The notes below the pieces were generated by a model. It had not been told where the DNA came from, ran no database searches, and saw only the letters and a list, made by a program, of their open reading frames with translations. Position numbers and translations under genes: made by a program. Below, piece after piece: positions 8,930 through 17,311 of a DNA stretch of 64,000 bases; within the stretch, counting starts at the first letter, position 1; every line of letters begins with the position of its first letter. Origin of the DNA: Pseudomonadota bacterium (lineage in GTDB: Bacteria; Desulfobacterota; Desulfobulbia; Desulfobulbales; JAHJIY01); contig JAHJIY010000065.1 in assembly GCA_018823175.1 (NCBI GenBank), positions 1-64,000 of the forward strand, written 5' to 3'.

Positions 8930-9150
8930 TCAAGAACTAATTTCACGGGTCTTCGTCCGCAGGGTTAGGCGGAGGATCTCGCTGGGTCGTCAGAGCCTCG
9001 TTCTGGAGCCTTAGGCGGTGCCCCGGCAGACGATAGCTGTTGTCGTCAATCGCATAATGACGCAAGCAAGGGATGTCGGCGTCTGATCAGTTGGCTCAAT
9101 GGTCTGATCCACCCTCGTGGGGATGACACTGAACATTAATTTCACTCTAA
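8930..9150 (-). pseudogene. Decayed 3' end of a metallophosphoesterase gene
   Basis: On the minus strand, codons around 8932-9025 read CRGTA-stop-GSRTRL-stop-RPSEIL-LTLRTKT. These align with the C-terminus of the intact metallophosphoesterase at 12798-13910 (CRGTGTWGPRMRLWRPSEIL...LRTKT), with stops replacing the two Trp-region codons. Further upstream (about 9040-9150) the metal-site segment LM(L/F)SG-HTHGG is recognisable but frame-shifted. The stop codon position and a few bases past it are also conserved. Nothing of the N-terminal half remains. It is a relic of a second copy, not a functional gene. Confidence 0.8.
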
Positions 9151-9506
9151 CTGTGGTGATCATATTCATGCAAGAGTATTTGTTCGCGGAAAGCATTGGG
9201 TAAAACCATTGAGAATCCAAGTTCGTATTTTAACTCCATGAAGAAGGAATTTCCCTTCACTAGAGGAGATAGTAGTAGTGTTAAATCTACCCTGATTTTC
9301 AACTCTATAGCGCTTGTAAATAGTAATTACTACTGGTAAATTAAATGGATGATAATTGCAGGTTAATCAAGACGCAAATGTGACGGTGTTTGGGCTCTTC
9401 TTTTTGCGCTACAAATTCCGACATTGACTAATTATTTTGTGTATTATAAGTCTGAGTATCTTGAACTCTATTCCCTGTTCCAGAGAATTATGAAGGAGGT
9501 CTTAAA
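9151..9506. other. Intergenic leader of the hemerythrin cluster
   Basis: This 356-bp AT-rich gap has no gene I can support. It contains a perfect 12-bp palindrome (TAGTAATTACTA, 9321-9332) and, closer to the next gene, TTGACT (about 9424) followed after 15 bp by TATAAG, a possible promoter with a short spacer. A GGAGG ribosome site precedes the start codon at 9507. Confidence 0.35.
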
Positions 9507-10490
9507 GTGCAAAATATTGTTGAGTTTTCAGAAGGTCTGGTGGTTCAAACAGCTTTAATCAATGGATATTCCGAGAGTGATTGGGGCGTTCTCTGTGATG
9601 TCCAATCAATCACTATGTCGTGGAGTAAGGAATTTTCAAAAATGTTTACGGAGGCATTATATGCTGATCCGAACACCTCAAAAATATTGGCTAAGGTAAA
9701 TTCCACCGATCACCAGCAGTCCTTTGCCGTCTGGTATGAAACGCTGGCCTCGGGCAAACCGGGTGCGACCTTTTGGCCGGAAACCTGTTTGGTCGGTCTT
9801 TTCCATGCGGCGGCGGGAGTTGATAACCGGCATGTCATTGGATTATTCAGCAAACTTGAAGTGAGCTTCCATCGGAAATGTCTGGAAAGTTTCGAGTTAG
9901 ATAAGGCGAACGAGGTGTTTTGGGCATTCAAAAGAATCATGGATATCGCCTTGGCAATTATGGTCGACAGTTATCATTTTGCTAACATCGTCGGCATGAA
10001 GGACGTCGGCGTTAATGAGGCCTTGTTTGCCAGGATTCGCGGTCTTTCCATTCGTAAAATGATTGATGAGGCAAGGTCGGTACTCCCCCTGATTGAATGG
10101 AATGATTCTTTGAGTGTCGGTCTTGACAGTATTGATGAACAGCACAAAAAACTCGTAGATATCCTGAATTCATTGCACGGATCAAGCGCCTCGGCCAAGG
10201 ATCCTGAAGCAGTGAAAAAAATACTGAACGATCTGGTTGAGTATACTGTTTATCATTTTAACTACGAAGAGGGTTTGATGAAAGAACATCAGTATCCTGA
10301 TCTTGAAAATCATTTAGTTGCCCATAAGGCCCTGGTTGAACAGGTTGGTAAATTTAATGAGGACTTTCAGGCGGGGAGGGCCAAACTATCCAGTGAGTTG
10401 TTTAAATTTCTCCGAAGTTGGCTCAATGGTCATATCAGAGGAACCGATAAGCGATATTCCGCGCACATGAAGGCATGTGGGGTTAATTAG
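9507..10490 (+). CDS. Protoglobin-like sensor fused to a bacteriohemerythrin domain
   Basis: The 327-residue soluble protein has two parts. Residues about 20-165 resemble the globin of globin-coupled sensors (HemAT type): helix pattern SDWGVL...W...F, then a segment with His100 (LVGLFHAAAGVD) placed like the proximal haem ligand, then RHVIGLFSKL. Residues about 195-327 form a hemerythrin domain with all seven diiron ligands: His213 (IDEQHKKL), His250-x3-Glu254, His269-x3-His273 and His309-x4-Asp314. Hemerythrins bind O2, and protoglobin domains bind O2, CO or NO, so a role in gas sensing or handling is inferred. The start is GTG with GGAGG upstream. Two more hemerythrin genes follow. Confidence 0.75.
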   Translation: MQNIVEFSEGLVVQTALINGYSESDWGVLCDVQSITMSWSKEFSKMFTEALYADPNTSKILAKVNSTDHQQSFAVWYETLASGKPGATFWPETCLVGLFHAAAGVDNRHVIGLFSKLEVSFHRKCLESFELDKANEVFWAFKRIMDIALAIMVDSYHFANIVGMKDVGVNEALFARIRGLSIRKMIDEARSVLPLIEWNDSLSVGLDSIDEQHKKLVDILNSLHGSSASAKDPEAVKKILNDLVEYTVYHFNYEEGLMKEHQYPDLENHLVAHKALVEQVGKFNEDFQAGRAKLSSELFKFLRSWLNGHIRGTDKRYSAHMKACGVN

Positions 10491-10721
10491 ACAGTGGGCT
10501 GGATGGTCTTGTTGCCTGCTGTCTTTAACACTACAGGGAGAAAAGCATCCGTGAATATCTAAAGTGAAATGCCTCCCCGGCAGCTTGGCGTTGAAGGTTA
10601 TCTTTTGCTGGAATACTGAACAAACATGATGATAATATTTTTTAAGCCTCTTTGATAGTTCAGGACTATGCCTGGGTAATTTTGAAAATCGTAATTGATG
10701 AAAAACAAGGAGAAACCTGTG

Positions 10722-11120
10722 ATGGACTATATCGTATGGCAGGAAAATTTCAACGTCCGGGTTGACGTGATTGATGAACAGCACAAGAGGCTTGTGCAAG
10801 TGATCAATAATTTTTTATCTGATCTGGGCAATAATAATGACCGTCTTGCCGTTGGTCGCAGTCTTGATGAAATGATAAAATATACGGAGTATCATTTTTG
10901 TACCGAGCAACTTCTGCTTGAGAAACATCCTGATTTTTTGTCCCACTTGAATCAACACTGGCAATTGATCAAACAGGTAAGGAAAATTCAGGATGACTTT
11001 CATAAAAATCTTGAACTGAAAGCCGATATCTTTGATTTTCTCTTGGCATGGCTGAAGAATCATATCCTTGGCACCGACAAGGTTCATTTTAGTTATCTAC
11101 GAAAAAACAATCTGTTATGA
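10722..11120 (+). CDS. Bacteriohemerythrin
   Basis: The 132-residue single-domain hemerythrin carries all ligands of the diiron O2-binding site: His21 (IDEQHKRL), His58-x3-Glu62 (YHFCTE), His75-x3-His79 (HLNQH) and His114-x4-Asp119 (HILGTD). Cytosolic. ATG 10722 is chosen because AAGGAG lies 9 bases upstream; an in-frame TTG at 10695 has no such site. Its stop overlaps the ATG of the HD-GYP-hemerythrin gene by 4 bp, so the two are translationally coupled. It may load or buffer O2 for the signalling partner, which is inference. Confidence 0.92.
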   Translation: MDYIVWQENFNVRVDVIDEQHKRLVQVINNFLSDLGNNNDRLAVGRSLDEMIKYTEYHFCTEQLLLEKHPDFLSHLNQHWQLIKQVRKIQDDFHKNLELKADIFDFLLAWLKNHILGTDKVHFSYLRKNNLL

Positions 11121-12574
11121 ACGAAAAAAATCTTACTCAATCTCTCATCAAAGGAGGGATAGTTCATGGTTATCGGCGACAGCGTCTTTTCTGGACGTTG
11201 ATGCTGTCTCTGTTTCTGGTCTTTGCCTTGACGGTGGCGGTTGGTGGACGCATTTTCTATGAGTGGGAGCATGAAGAGATGCACGAGGTGGCTCGCGAGC
11301 GGTCGGCGGCCTTGGCTCTGCCCGGAGCAATAGGCGACGTCGGGCCAGGGCCGGCTGTGACGGTTGATGAGGACGCACTGAAAGAGATTATGTTCAAATT
11401 GACTCTGGTGTATTTGTTTGTCCTTGCCATCTTCGCCTGCCTCTTGCTGTTGGTGGCCCGGATCCGCACTCGTCAGTTCGGCAACCTTGTCGATACTCAA
11501 CGCAGCATGGTTTTTGCCCTGGCAAGCCTGGCGGAACTCCGGGACCAGGCCACCGGTAAACACCTGGAGCGGACCCGGAGTTATGGGGTGATTTTGGGTG
11601 GCAGGCTGCGCAGGCTGGCCAAATATCGTCAGGTGATTGACGATCAGTTTATCGATAATCTCTATGATGCGGCTCCACTCCACGATATCGGCAAGGTTGC
11701 CATTCCCGATCATATCCTGTTGAAGCCGGGTCCTCTCACCGACGAGGAATTTGTCTTAATGAAGAGTCATGCCGAGATAGGTGGCCAGATCCTTTCCAAA
11801 ATTATCGAAAGGCTGGATGATCCGCTACCTTTTTTGGTTATGAGTCGGAACATTGCCTGCTATCACCATGAGAGATATGATGGTAGCGGTTATCCGGAAG
11901 GTCTGGCCGGGGATGCCATTCCCCTGGAGGCACAGATCTACGCCCTATGCGACACCTATGATGCCATCCGGTCTAAACGACCCTATAAGGGGCCGGTGAC
12001 TCATATGGAGGCGGTGCAGCGGCTGATGGTTAGCCGGGGCAGTCATTTTGCCCCTGATGTGGTTAATGCCTTTATTGATTGTGAGGAACAGTTGTTGGAG
12101 TTGTTTGAGTCCTACCAGGTTTACGATGAAGTTTACCAAGGCTTTTTTGATAATCAGAGCGGCGGCGGACCGGCGGTAGTCTGGAGCAGTGAATTTGAGG
12201 TGGGAGTGGAGTTGATCGACCGTCAGCATCAGGAATTGATCAACCGGATCAATAGTCTGATCGTCGCTATCCGGGAAGGTCGGGGCAGGGAAGAAACATT
12301 CATGTTGATGCGCTTTCTGCAGGGGTATGTGGTAGAGCACTTCAGAACGGAGGAGGGGTTTATGCTTCGGCACCATTATGCCGAATATGAGGCCCACAAG
12401 GAAATACACGACGCCTTTATTGCCGATCTGGATCAATTGGCGGCAACCATGGAAAGTACCGGGATTGATTCTGATCTGGTTGTGGATGTCAATCAGAAGG
12501 TGATCAACTGGTTGGTGGCACACATCTTTCTGATTGACAAAGGGTTGCGGAATTGCCTGACTTCTTCGGAGTAG
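11117..12574 (+). CDS. Membrane HD-GYP phosphodiesterase with C-terminal hemerythrin domain
   Basis: The 485-residue protein has two transmembrane helices (about 25-45 and 93-115) around a ~45-residue periplasmic loop. An HD-GYP domain (about 130-340) follows, with His189-Asp190 (HDIGKVAIPD), KSHAEIGG and HHERYDGSGYPEGL at 250-263, all intact, so cyclic-di-GMP hydrolysis is expected. A hemerythrin domain (about 355-480) has all ligands: His371, His408-x3-Glu412, His427-x3-His431 and His469-x4-Asp474. Hemerythrin-controlled c-di-GMP enzymes are known as O2 or redox sensors. The gene overlaps the bacteriohemerythrin gene by 4 bp (ATGA). Output is probably a switch between motile and sessile behaviour in response to oxygen. 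Confidence 0.92.
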   Translation: MNEKNLTQSLIKGGIVHGYRRQRLFWTLMLSLFLVFALTVAVGGRIFYEWEHEEMHEVARERSAALALPGAIGDVGPGPAVTVDEDALKEIMFKLTLVYLFVLAIFACLLLLVARIRTRQFGNLVDTQRSMVFALASLAELRDQATGKHLERTRSYGVILGGRLRRLAKYRQVIDDQFIDNLYDAAPLHDIGKVAIPDHILLKPGPLTDEEFVLMKSHAEIGGQILSKIIERLDDPLPFLVMSRNIACYHHERYDGSGYPEGLAGDAIPLEAQIYALCDTYDAIRSKRPYKGPVTHMEAVQRLMVSRGSHFAPDVVNAFIDCEEQLLELFESYQVYDEVYQGFFDNQSGGGPAVVWSSEFEVGVELIDRQHQELINRINSLIVAIREGRGREETFMLMRFLQGYVVEHFRTEEGFMLRHHYAEYEAHKEIHDAFIADLDQLAATMESTGIDSDLVVDVNQKVINWLVAHIFLIDKGLRNCLTSSE

Positions 12575-12797
12575 AGGTGATTGTCGGTAATGTCATATTC
12601 TTTTTGCGGATTATCACCATGATCACTTGTTATTCTTTATAGAATCCAATTGGATTATCTGCTGATGTCGACAACGGTTTTCTCCAGGGTGTTGACCTCA
12701 AATTAAGATTGGGATTACTAATAGTTGAACTGTCCTTTGGGTTTTGAACAAAAACAAATAATTTTTATTATTCAGGACAGCCCCTTTATTTTCCTTT

Positions 12798-13910
12798 TCA
12801 GGAAGTAGTCTTCGGGGTTTTGGTCCGCAAAGTTATGCTGAGGATCTCGCTGGGTCGCCAGAGTCTCATTCGTGGCCCCCAGGTGCCTGTCCCTCGGCAG
12901 ACGATTGCTGTCATGTCGTCAATCTTGTAACGCCCCGCTAGTAGTGGATATCTGGTTTGGACCAGATAGCCGAATGGCCAGATCTGTCCGCCGTGGGTAT
13001 GACCACTGAGCATTAGTCCCACTCCTGCGGCGGCGGCCTTTTCTGCCTGCCACGGTGTGTGGGAAAGCAGGATGGTGGCCCCGGCGGGGCGGTTCGCGAG
13101 GGCTTGCGAAATGGGGTCGCCGCCCTGGCCGTTCCGATATCTATTGGTCAGATCGTCAACTCCTGCCAGGATAAGACCAGGTTTTATTTCGGCCCAACTG
13201 TTATTGAGCAGGTTGAAGTTCGCTTCTTTAAAAAGTTTCATCTTGTCCCCCCCGTAGAATTCGTGATTGCCGGGCACGGCCCAGACCCCTAAGGGCGCGG
13301 TGAGTTGTTTGAATGTTGTGATTAATTGATCTTCCGGCGGGCCATGTCCTTCGAAGATGTCACCGAGCAGTACTACCAGGTCTGGCCGTTCGGCTTTTAC
13401 CTGGGCGATCCGGGATGCCAGCCAACGCTCACCGAGTTGCGAACCCAGGTGCATATCGGACATGGCGACCAGGACTGTGCCGTCCATCTCGACGGGAAGG
13501 CCGGCCAGGCTCACCTCGTATTTTTCGATTATCGGCGGCCGTATCCCCTGGGCCAGGGCGATTGCCGAAAGGGTCAAGCCGGTCAACAAGGCCCATCCGC
13601 GCAGCGTGGCGGATAACCGGGGCATCAGAAAACCGAAAAGAGTGAAAATGTCTGTTGCTAAAAGAGGGCTGAAAGTAAGGAACAGGATGGCCAGCCAGCT
13701 CATGCCGAGAAATTCAAGGATGCCGGCCAGGGCACCTGTGCCATTGTGTCCGACTAGGCGACCCAATAAAAATATGATCCATAGGATGATCCCGGTGCCA
13801 AGGATGATTTTGCGGGATAGGTGTCGAGTGATGAACGGTACGCTGAGAGCCCGCCAAAACACGTAGATATGCATGACTGTACAGATCGAAAGGAGAATGG
13901 TTCCAAACAC
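12798..13910 (-). CDS. Membrane metallophosphoesterase (calcineurin-like, YkuE/YaeI type)
   Basis: The 370-residue protein has about four N-terminal membrane helices (residues 1-125), then a calcineurin-like domain with the full metal site: SDMHLG (about 151-156), GDIFEG (about 181), GNHEFYGG (about 214) and LSGHTHGGQIWPFG (about 303-316). Relatives act on phospholipid or lipid A precursor phosphoesters on the cytoplasmic membrane; the substrate here is not determined. It converges with the HD-GYP-hemerythrin gene across a 223-bp gap with no clear terminator. A decayed copy of its 3' part lies at 8930-9150 in the same orientation, with the hemerythrin cluster between the two. Confidence 0.88.
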   Translation of the reverse strand: MFGTILLSICTVMHIYVFWRALSVPFITRHLSRKIILGTGIILWIIFLLGRLVGHNGTGALAGILEFLGMSWLAILFLTFSPLLATDIFTLFGFLMPRLSATLRGWALLTGLTLSAIALAQGIRPPIIEKYEVSLAGLPVEMDGTVLVAMSDMHLGSQLGERWLASRIAQVKAERPDLVVLLGDIFEGHGPPEDQLITTFKQLTAPLGVWAVPGNHEFYGGDKMKLFKEANFNLLNNSWAEIKPGLILAGVDDLTNRYRNGQGGDPISQALANRPAGATILLSHTPWQAEKAAAAGVGLMLSGHTHGGQIWPFGYLVQTRYPLLAGRYKIDDMTAIVCRGTGTWGPRMRLWRPSEILSITLRTKTPKTTS

Positions 13911-13982
13911 AGCTCGTCTCCAGAGATAAAATGAAAGTGGGTAAGGTCTGCCGGTAATTTATTGAAAAATTGAATTTATTAA

Positions 13983-14030
13983 GACACCATACTTAATTAT
14001 CATAAATTGTCGGGGTGCCATACATAATTT
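13983..14030. repeat. Short repeat resembling REP/RAYT-associated sequence
   Basis: Two imperfect direct motifs, gacaccatacttaatta and ggtgccatacataattt, stand about 30 bp apart in the 386-bp gap before truA. Sequence of the type attaagtatggtgtc is, as far as I remember, common beside REP-associated tyrosine transposase genes. No transposase gene is visible here, so this may be only a relic. The assignment is weak. Confidence 0.3.
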
Positions 14031-14117
14031 AAAAGAAATGATCAGCGGCCAACGCCAGGATTGCAGGTTGCAGAATATTCTTGTTGGTCATTCGGCATCC
14101 TGCTACTCTCGTTTAGT

Positions 14118-14262
14118 TAGTGTCTGTCCAGAAATGCGGATTTTTATTCGAGAACGAGGAGCTAGGATTTTGAAAAGCGCAGCGGACTGGTGTCCGTGAG
14201 CACTTTTAAAGAACGAAGCGACGACGTAATCGGAGAAAAAGACCATTTATGGACAGGCACTA
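14118..14262. mobile_element. MITE-like element, 145 bp, 19-bp terminal inverted repeats
   Basis: The left end tagtgtctgtccagaaatg (14118-14136) and the right end catttatggacaggcacta (14244-14262) are inverted repeats with 17 of 19 matches. The interior has no usable reading frame. A solitary end with the same first 14 bases (tagtgtctgtccag) lies at 35830-35843. These features fit a non-autonomous transposable element in the gap upstream of truA; no target duplication is certain. Confidence 0.7.
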
Positions 14263-14296
14263 GATAGCAATTAATCTTTCTAGGGGAACATAAACT

Positions 14297-15109
14297 ATGT
14301 CGAAAATTCAGGCTGCCCCGACTCGTCATCGTTACCGTCTGACCCTGGAATATGCCGGTGCCGGTTTCAGTGGCTGGCAGAAGCAGGATGATGCCCGGAC
14401 CATCCAGGGTGCGATGCTGGCTGCCGCTGTCGAGATTTTCGGGGATGAACGGGTCGATATTCAGGGTACCGGTCGCACCGATGCCGGGGTCAACGCCCTG
14501 AACTATACGGCCCATCTTGAAACCACCGGTGAGAGATTGCCTCTGGAAATCATCATTGAGCGCTTCAATGAGCTCCTGCCGGCCAACATAGCCGTGCTGG
14601 CGATTTCCCCTTGTCATGCTCGCTTTCATGCCCGTCACAGCTGTATCGGTCGGAGTTATCTGTACCAGATCGCCAAGCGCAAATCGGCTTTTAATAAGAA
14701 ATATGTCTGGTGGGTCAAGGATCGTCTTGATTCGGCCGCCATGGCTGAAACGGCAGTGATTTTCGCCGGGATGCACGACTTTGTCTCTTTTGCTGAAAGA
14801 CAGGAGCTGAAGAAGTCGACCCTGGTACGGCTCAATGGCGTCTATCTTTATGAGGATGATGAGATGCTCAGGTTGCGGGTGGTTGGCTCGCACTTCCTCT
14901 GGCGGATGGTGCGGAGGATGGCCGGGGTGTTGGTCGAGGTGGGGCGGGGTAATCTGTCAAAAAGTGAGGTGGCTGCCTTTCTCGCCGGACCGGCGGATGC
15001 TCCGAGTCGGTTAACGGCGCCGCCTTCCGGTCTCTTTTTTGAGCAGGCTTTTTATGATGAGCAGGAATTTGAAGATTTTCTGGTGATGGCGGCCGAAGAG
15101 GCACTCTGA
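14297..15109 (+). CDS. truA: tRNA pseudouridine(38-40) synthase TruA
   Basis: The 270-residue enzyme converts uridines 38-40 in the anticodon arm of tRNAs to pseudouridine. The catalytic motif GTGRTDAGVNAL is present with Asp62. Other family marks are YRLTLEYAGAGFSGWQ near the start, the RFHARHS region, and FLWRMVRRMAGVLVEVG (about residues 196-212). The length is normal. ATG is preceded by GGGGAA. It seems to be monocistronic, with a MITE-like element upstream and a strong terminator 24 bp after the stop. Confidence 0.97.
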   Translation: MSKIQAAPTRHRYRLTLEYAGAGFSGWQKQDDARTIQGAMLAAAVEIFGDERVDIQGTGRTDAGVNALNYTAHLETTGERLPLEIIIERFNELLPANIAVLAISPCHARFHARHSCIGRSYLYQIAKRKSAFNKKYVWWVKDRLDSAAMAETAVIFAGMHDFVSFAERQELKKSTLVRLNGVYLYEDDEMLRLRVVGSHFLWRMVRRMAGVLVEVGRGNLSKSEVAAFLAGPADAPSRLTAPPSGLFFEQAFYDEQEFEDFLVMAAEEAL

Positions 15110-15132
15110 GCCGGCAGCAGATAATGTACGGT

Positions 15133-15173
15133 AAAAAAATAGCGGCCTGGACGTTGCCCGGTCGCTATTTTTT
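15133..15173. terminator. Bidirectional terminator between truA and the helicase gene
   Basis: An A7 run, a stem of atagcggcc against ggtcgctat (one G-U pair) and a T6 run make a symmetric intrinsic terminator that can serve both converging genes. It lies just past the truA stop. Confidence 0.85.
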
Positions 15174-15184
15174 ATTCGGCAGGA

Positions 15185-15251
15185 TTGAACATGCAAAGTG
15201 AAACGTACCCCAGGGGTACTTCGTTTGCTTATCTGCCGCGGGGAGCTTCAA
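15185..15251 (+). repeat. 'ttgaacatgcaaag...gagcttcaa' repeat, copy A (67 bp)
   Basis: This starts ttgaacatgcaaag and ends gcggggagcttcaa, as do copies at 18547-18738 and 35710-35763. Compared with the 192-bp copy it looks like an internal deletion joining the left arm (ending ccccaggggtactt) to the last 30 bp. It lies between the convergent truA and helicase genes, downstream of the terminator. Confidence 0.75.
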
Positions 15252-15298
15252 AGCAAATCACTTCTGTTTTTATTTATGGCCCTGATCCCGGCTCAGTT

Positions 15299-17023
15299 TT
15301 ATTTCCCTGGTTTTCTAGTCGTCTTTGTGTCGCGTCCTTTGCGGTGACTTATTTTGCCGCGTTTGGCGGGGCTGGTGGGGCGATTGCCGCCGCCGGCGAC
15401 TTCAATGGAAATTGTATTGGTATTGATTTGCGCCTGCCCAAAGGTGTCAAGGATCTGGGAGGTAAACTTGCTGTCTGCTTCGAGCAGGGCCGAGTTGCGC
15501 AGAATTTCAATCTTACCGACTTTAATCCGCCCACCTCCGGGAATGCCATTGATTTTGGCAATCAGGTCCTGGGGTGTAATCCCCTGCCGGCGGCCAACAT
15601 TAAGAAAGAATCGGGTAAACTGTTGCGGGCGGTTGGCACTACTTGTCGATTCTCCACGCGAGCGGTCATTTTTAAGCGGCCCCTTTTTATCTCCACCACT
15701 CACATTGAGATCGGGCGCGTTTTTGTAATATTCCAGGTACCGATTAAACTCCACTGAAACAAATCTTTTGACCAGTTCTTCACGGTCCATTGATTCAAAT
15801 TTTTCTGCAATTTCGGCATAAAGCGGGTCGATCTGATCGTGGTTAACCTCAACTTTTGTCACGACATCAATCAGGCGGACCAGTTGCTTTTTGCAAATCT
15901 CCACGCCGGAAGGAATACGGCCCTGCTTAAACTTTTTATTAAGCATTTTTTCAATTTCATTGATCTTGAATCGTTCCTTCATGTTAATGATGGCGATTGA
16001 GATGCCGGTCCGGCCGGCTCGACCGGTCCGCCCGCTGCGATGGGTATAATTGGAGGTGTCATCCGGTAGATTGTAATTGATTATATGGGTCAAATCATTC
16101 ACATCCAGGCCACGGGCGGCAACATCGGTGGCCACCAGGATCTGCAGATTCTTGGCGCGGAATTTATCCATTACCTGGTCGCGCTGGACCTGGGACAGAT
16201 CGCCATGCAAGGCATCGGCGTTGTATCCGTCCTGAATCAACTTATTGGCGACTTCATGGGTTTCCTTCCTGGTCCGGCAAAAAATAATAGAATAGATACT
16301 TGGGTAATTGTCGACGATGCGCTTTAGGGCAAGATAGCGATCCTTGGCATGGACCATGTAATATTCATGGCGGACATTTTCGGCACCGGCATTGCGTTTG
16401 CCGATGGTAAGTTCAACCGGGTTGGTCATGTATTTGGCGGCGATGGCGGCAACTGCCTTCGACATCGTGGCTGAAAATAACCAGGTAGATTTTTCTTTGG
16501 GGGTCTGGGCCAGGATCGCGTTTAGTTCCTCCTGAAAACCCATCTGCAGCATTTCATCGGCTTCATCAAAAACAACATAACGCACGGCCGAGATGTCAAC
16601 CCTGCGGCGTCTGATCAAGTCATTCAAACGGCCTGGGGTTGCGACAATAATCTGGATGCCTCTACGCAGGGCGCTGATCTGCTGCTCAATGCTTGCCCCT
16701 CCGTATACCGCTAATATTCTTAGCCCGGCAACATGTTTGGCAAATGATTCCAGGTCCTTGGCTACCTGTACACAAAGTTCCCGGGTCGGACAAAGAATCA
16801 GTCCCTGGGTTTTATGGTTTTTTGTGTCGGTCAGCTGAATTAACGGCAGGCCAAAGGCCGCGGTTTTTCCTGTTCCGGTTTGGGCCAGACTTACCAGATC
16901 CACCTGTTTTTCGAGCATTAAGGGAATGACTTGAACCTGGACCGGGGTCGGTTCTTCAAATCCCAGGGTTGATAGACCTTTGAGGAGATCGTCATTAATG
17001 CCAAGCGCTGTGAATGCATTCAT
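15299..17023 (-). CDS. deaD: DEAD-box RNA helicase with DbpA-type RNA-binding domain
   Basis: The 574-residue ATP-dependent RNA helicase has all core motifs: Q motif with FEEPTPVQ, AQTGTGKTAAF, PTRELCVQ, the DEAD box (VFDEADEM), SATM, ARGLDVNDL and HRSGRTGRAGR. From about residue 475 a basic DbpA/CsdA RNA-binding domain follows (RFFLNVGRRQGITPQDLI), then a Lys/Arg tail. CsdA/DeaD proteins act in ribosome assembly and cold adaptation. The upstream gene's terminator (17125-17168) isolates it, so it has its own promoter in the 17024-17124 leader. Confidence 0.95.
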   Translation of the reverse strand: MNAFTALGINDDLLKGLSTLGFEEPTPVQVQVIPLMLEKQVDLVSLAQTGTGKTAAFGLPLIQLTDTKNHKTQGLILCPTRELCVQVAKDLESFAKHVAGLRILAVYGGASIEQQISALRRGIQIIVATPGRLNDLIRRRRVDISAVRYVVFDEADEMLQMGFQEELNAILAQTPKEKSTWLFSATMSKAVAAIAAKYMTNPVELTIGKRNAGAENVRHEYYMVHAKDRYLALKRIVDNYPSIYSIIFCRTRKETHEVANKLIQDGYNADALHGDLSQVQRDQVMDKFRAKNLQILVATDVAARGLDVNDLTHIINYNLPDDTSNYTHRSGRTGRAGRTGISIAIINMKERFKINEIEKMLNKKFKQGRIPSGVEICKKQLVRLIDVVTKVEVNHDQIDPLYAEIAEKFESMDREELVKRFVSVEFNRYLEYYKNAPDLNVSGGDKKGPLKNDRSRGESTSSANRPQQFTRFFLNVGRRQGITPQDLIAKINGIPGGGRIKVGKIEILRNSALLEADSKFTSQILDTFGQAQINTNTISIEVAGGGNRPTSPAKRGKISHRKGRDTKTTRKPGK

Positions 17024-17124
17024 AATGTTTGTTCTTTTGGGTAAAGGAGTGTTGTGAAAATTGCACAGTATCGTTTTTGTTCAACGGTAGAATATATTGT
17101 AGCAGACGACGGTGCAGGTTGGTC

Positions 17125-17168
17125 AAAAAAAAACCGCATAATCCTGAGACAAGAGGATTGCGCGGTTT
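17125..17168 (-). terminator. Intrinsic terminator of the bacteriohemerythrin gene
   Basis: Read on the minus strand, two arms (aaaccgc...ggatt-type, about 13 bp with a small mismatch) fold around an 8-nt loop and are followed by a T9 run. It lies downstream of the hemerythrin gene at 17312 and upstream of deaD. No gene is seen in the rest of the 288-bp gap. Confidence 0.8.
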
Positions 17169-17311
17169 GTTATGGCGGTCTCTTACGGGAAAACAGATAG
17201 TGCGTTGCTAAGAACATGTCAATATACTTTATATCTGCAATAAAGCAAGTCGCTTTTTGCTGGGGCAGCCGACCATGGCCATGAACAATCAGGAAGAGGG
17301 AAGAAAGTATA

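Noticed and set aside
15185-15757. 190-residue plus-strand frame across the repeat and helicase 3' end
   Set aside because: Antisense of the helicase C-terminal domain; the first residues come from the dispersed repeat.
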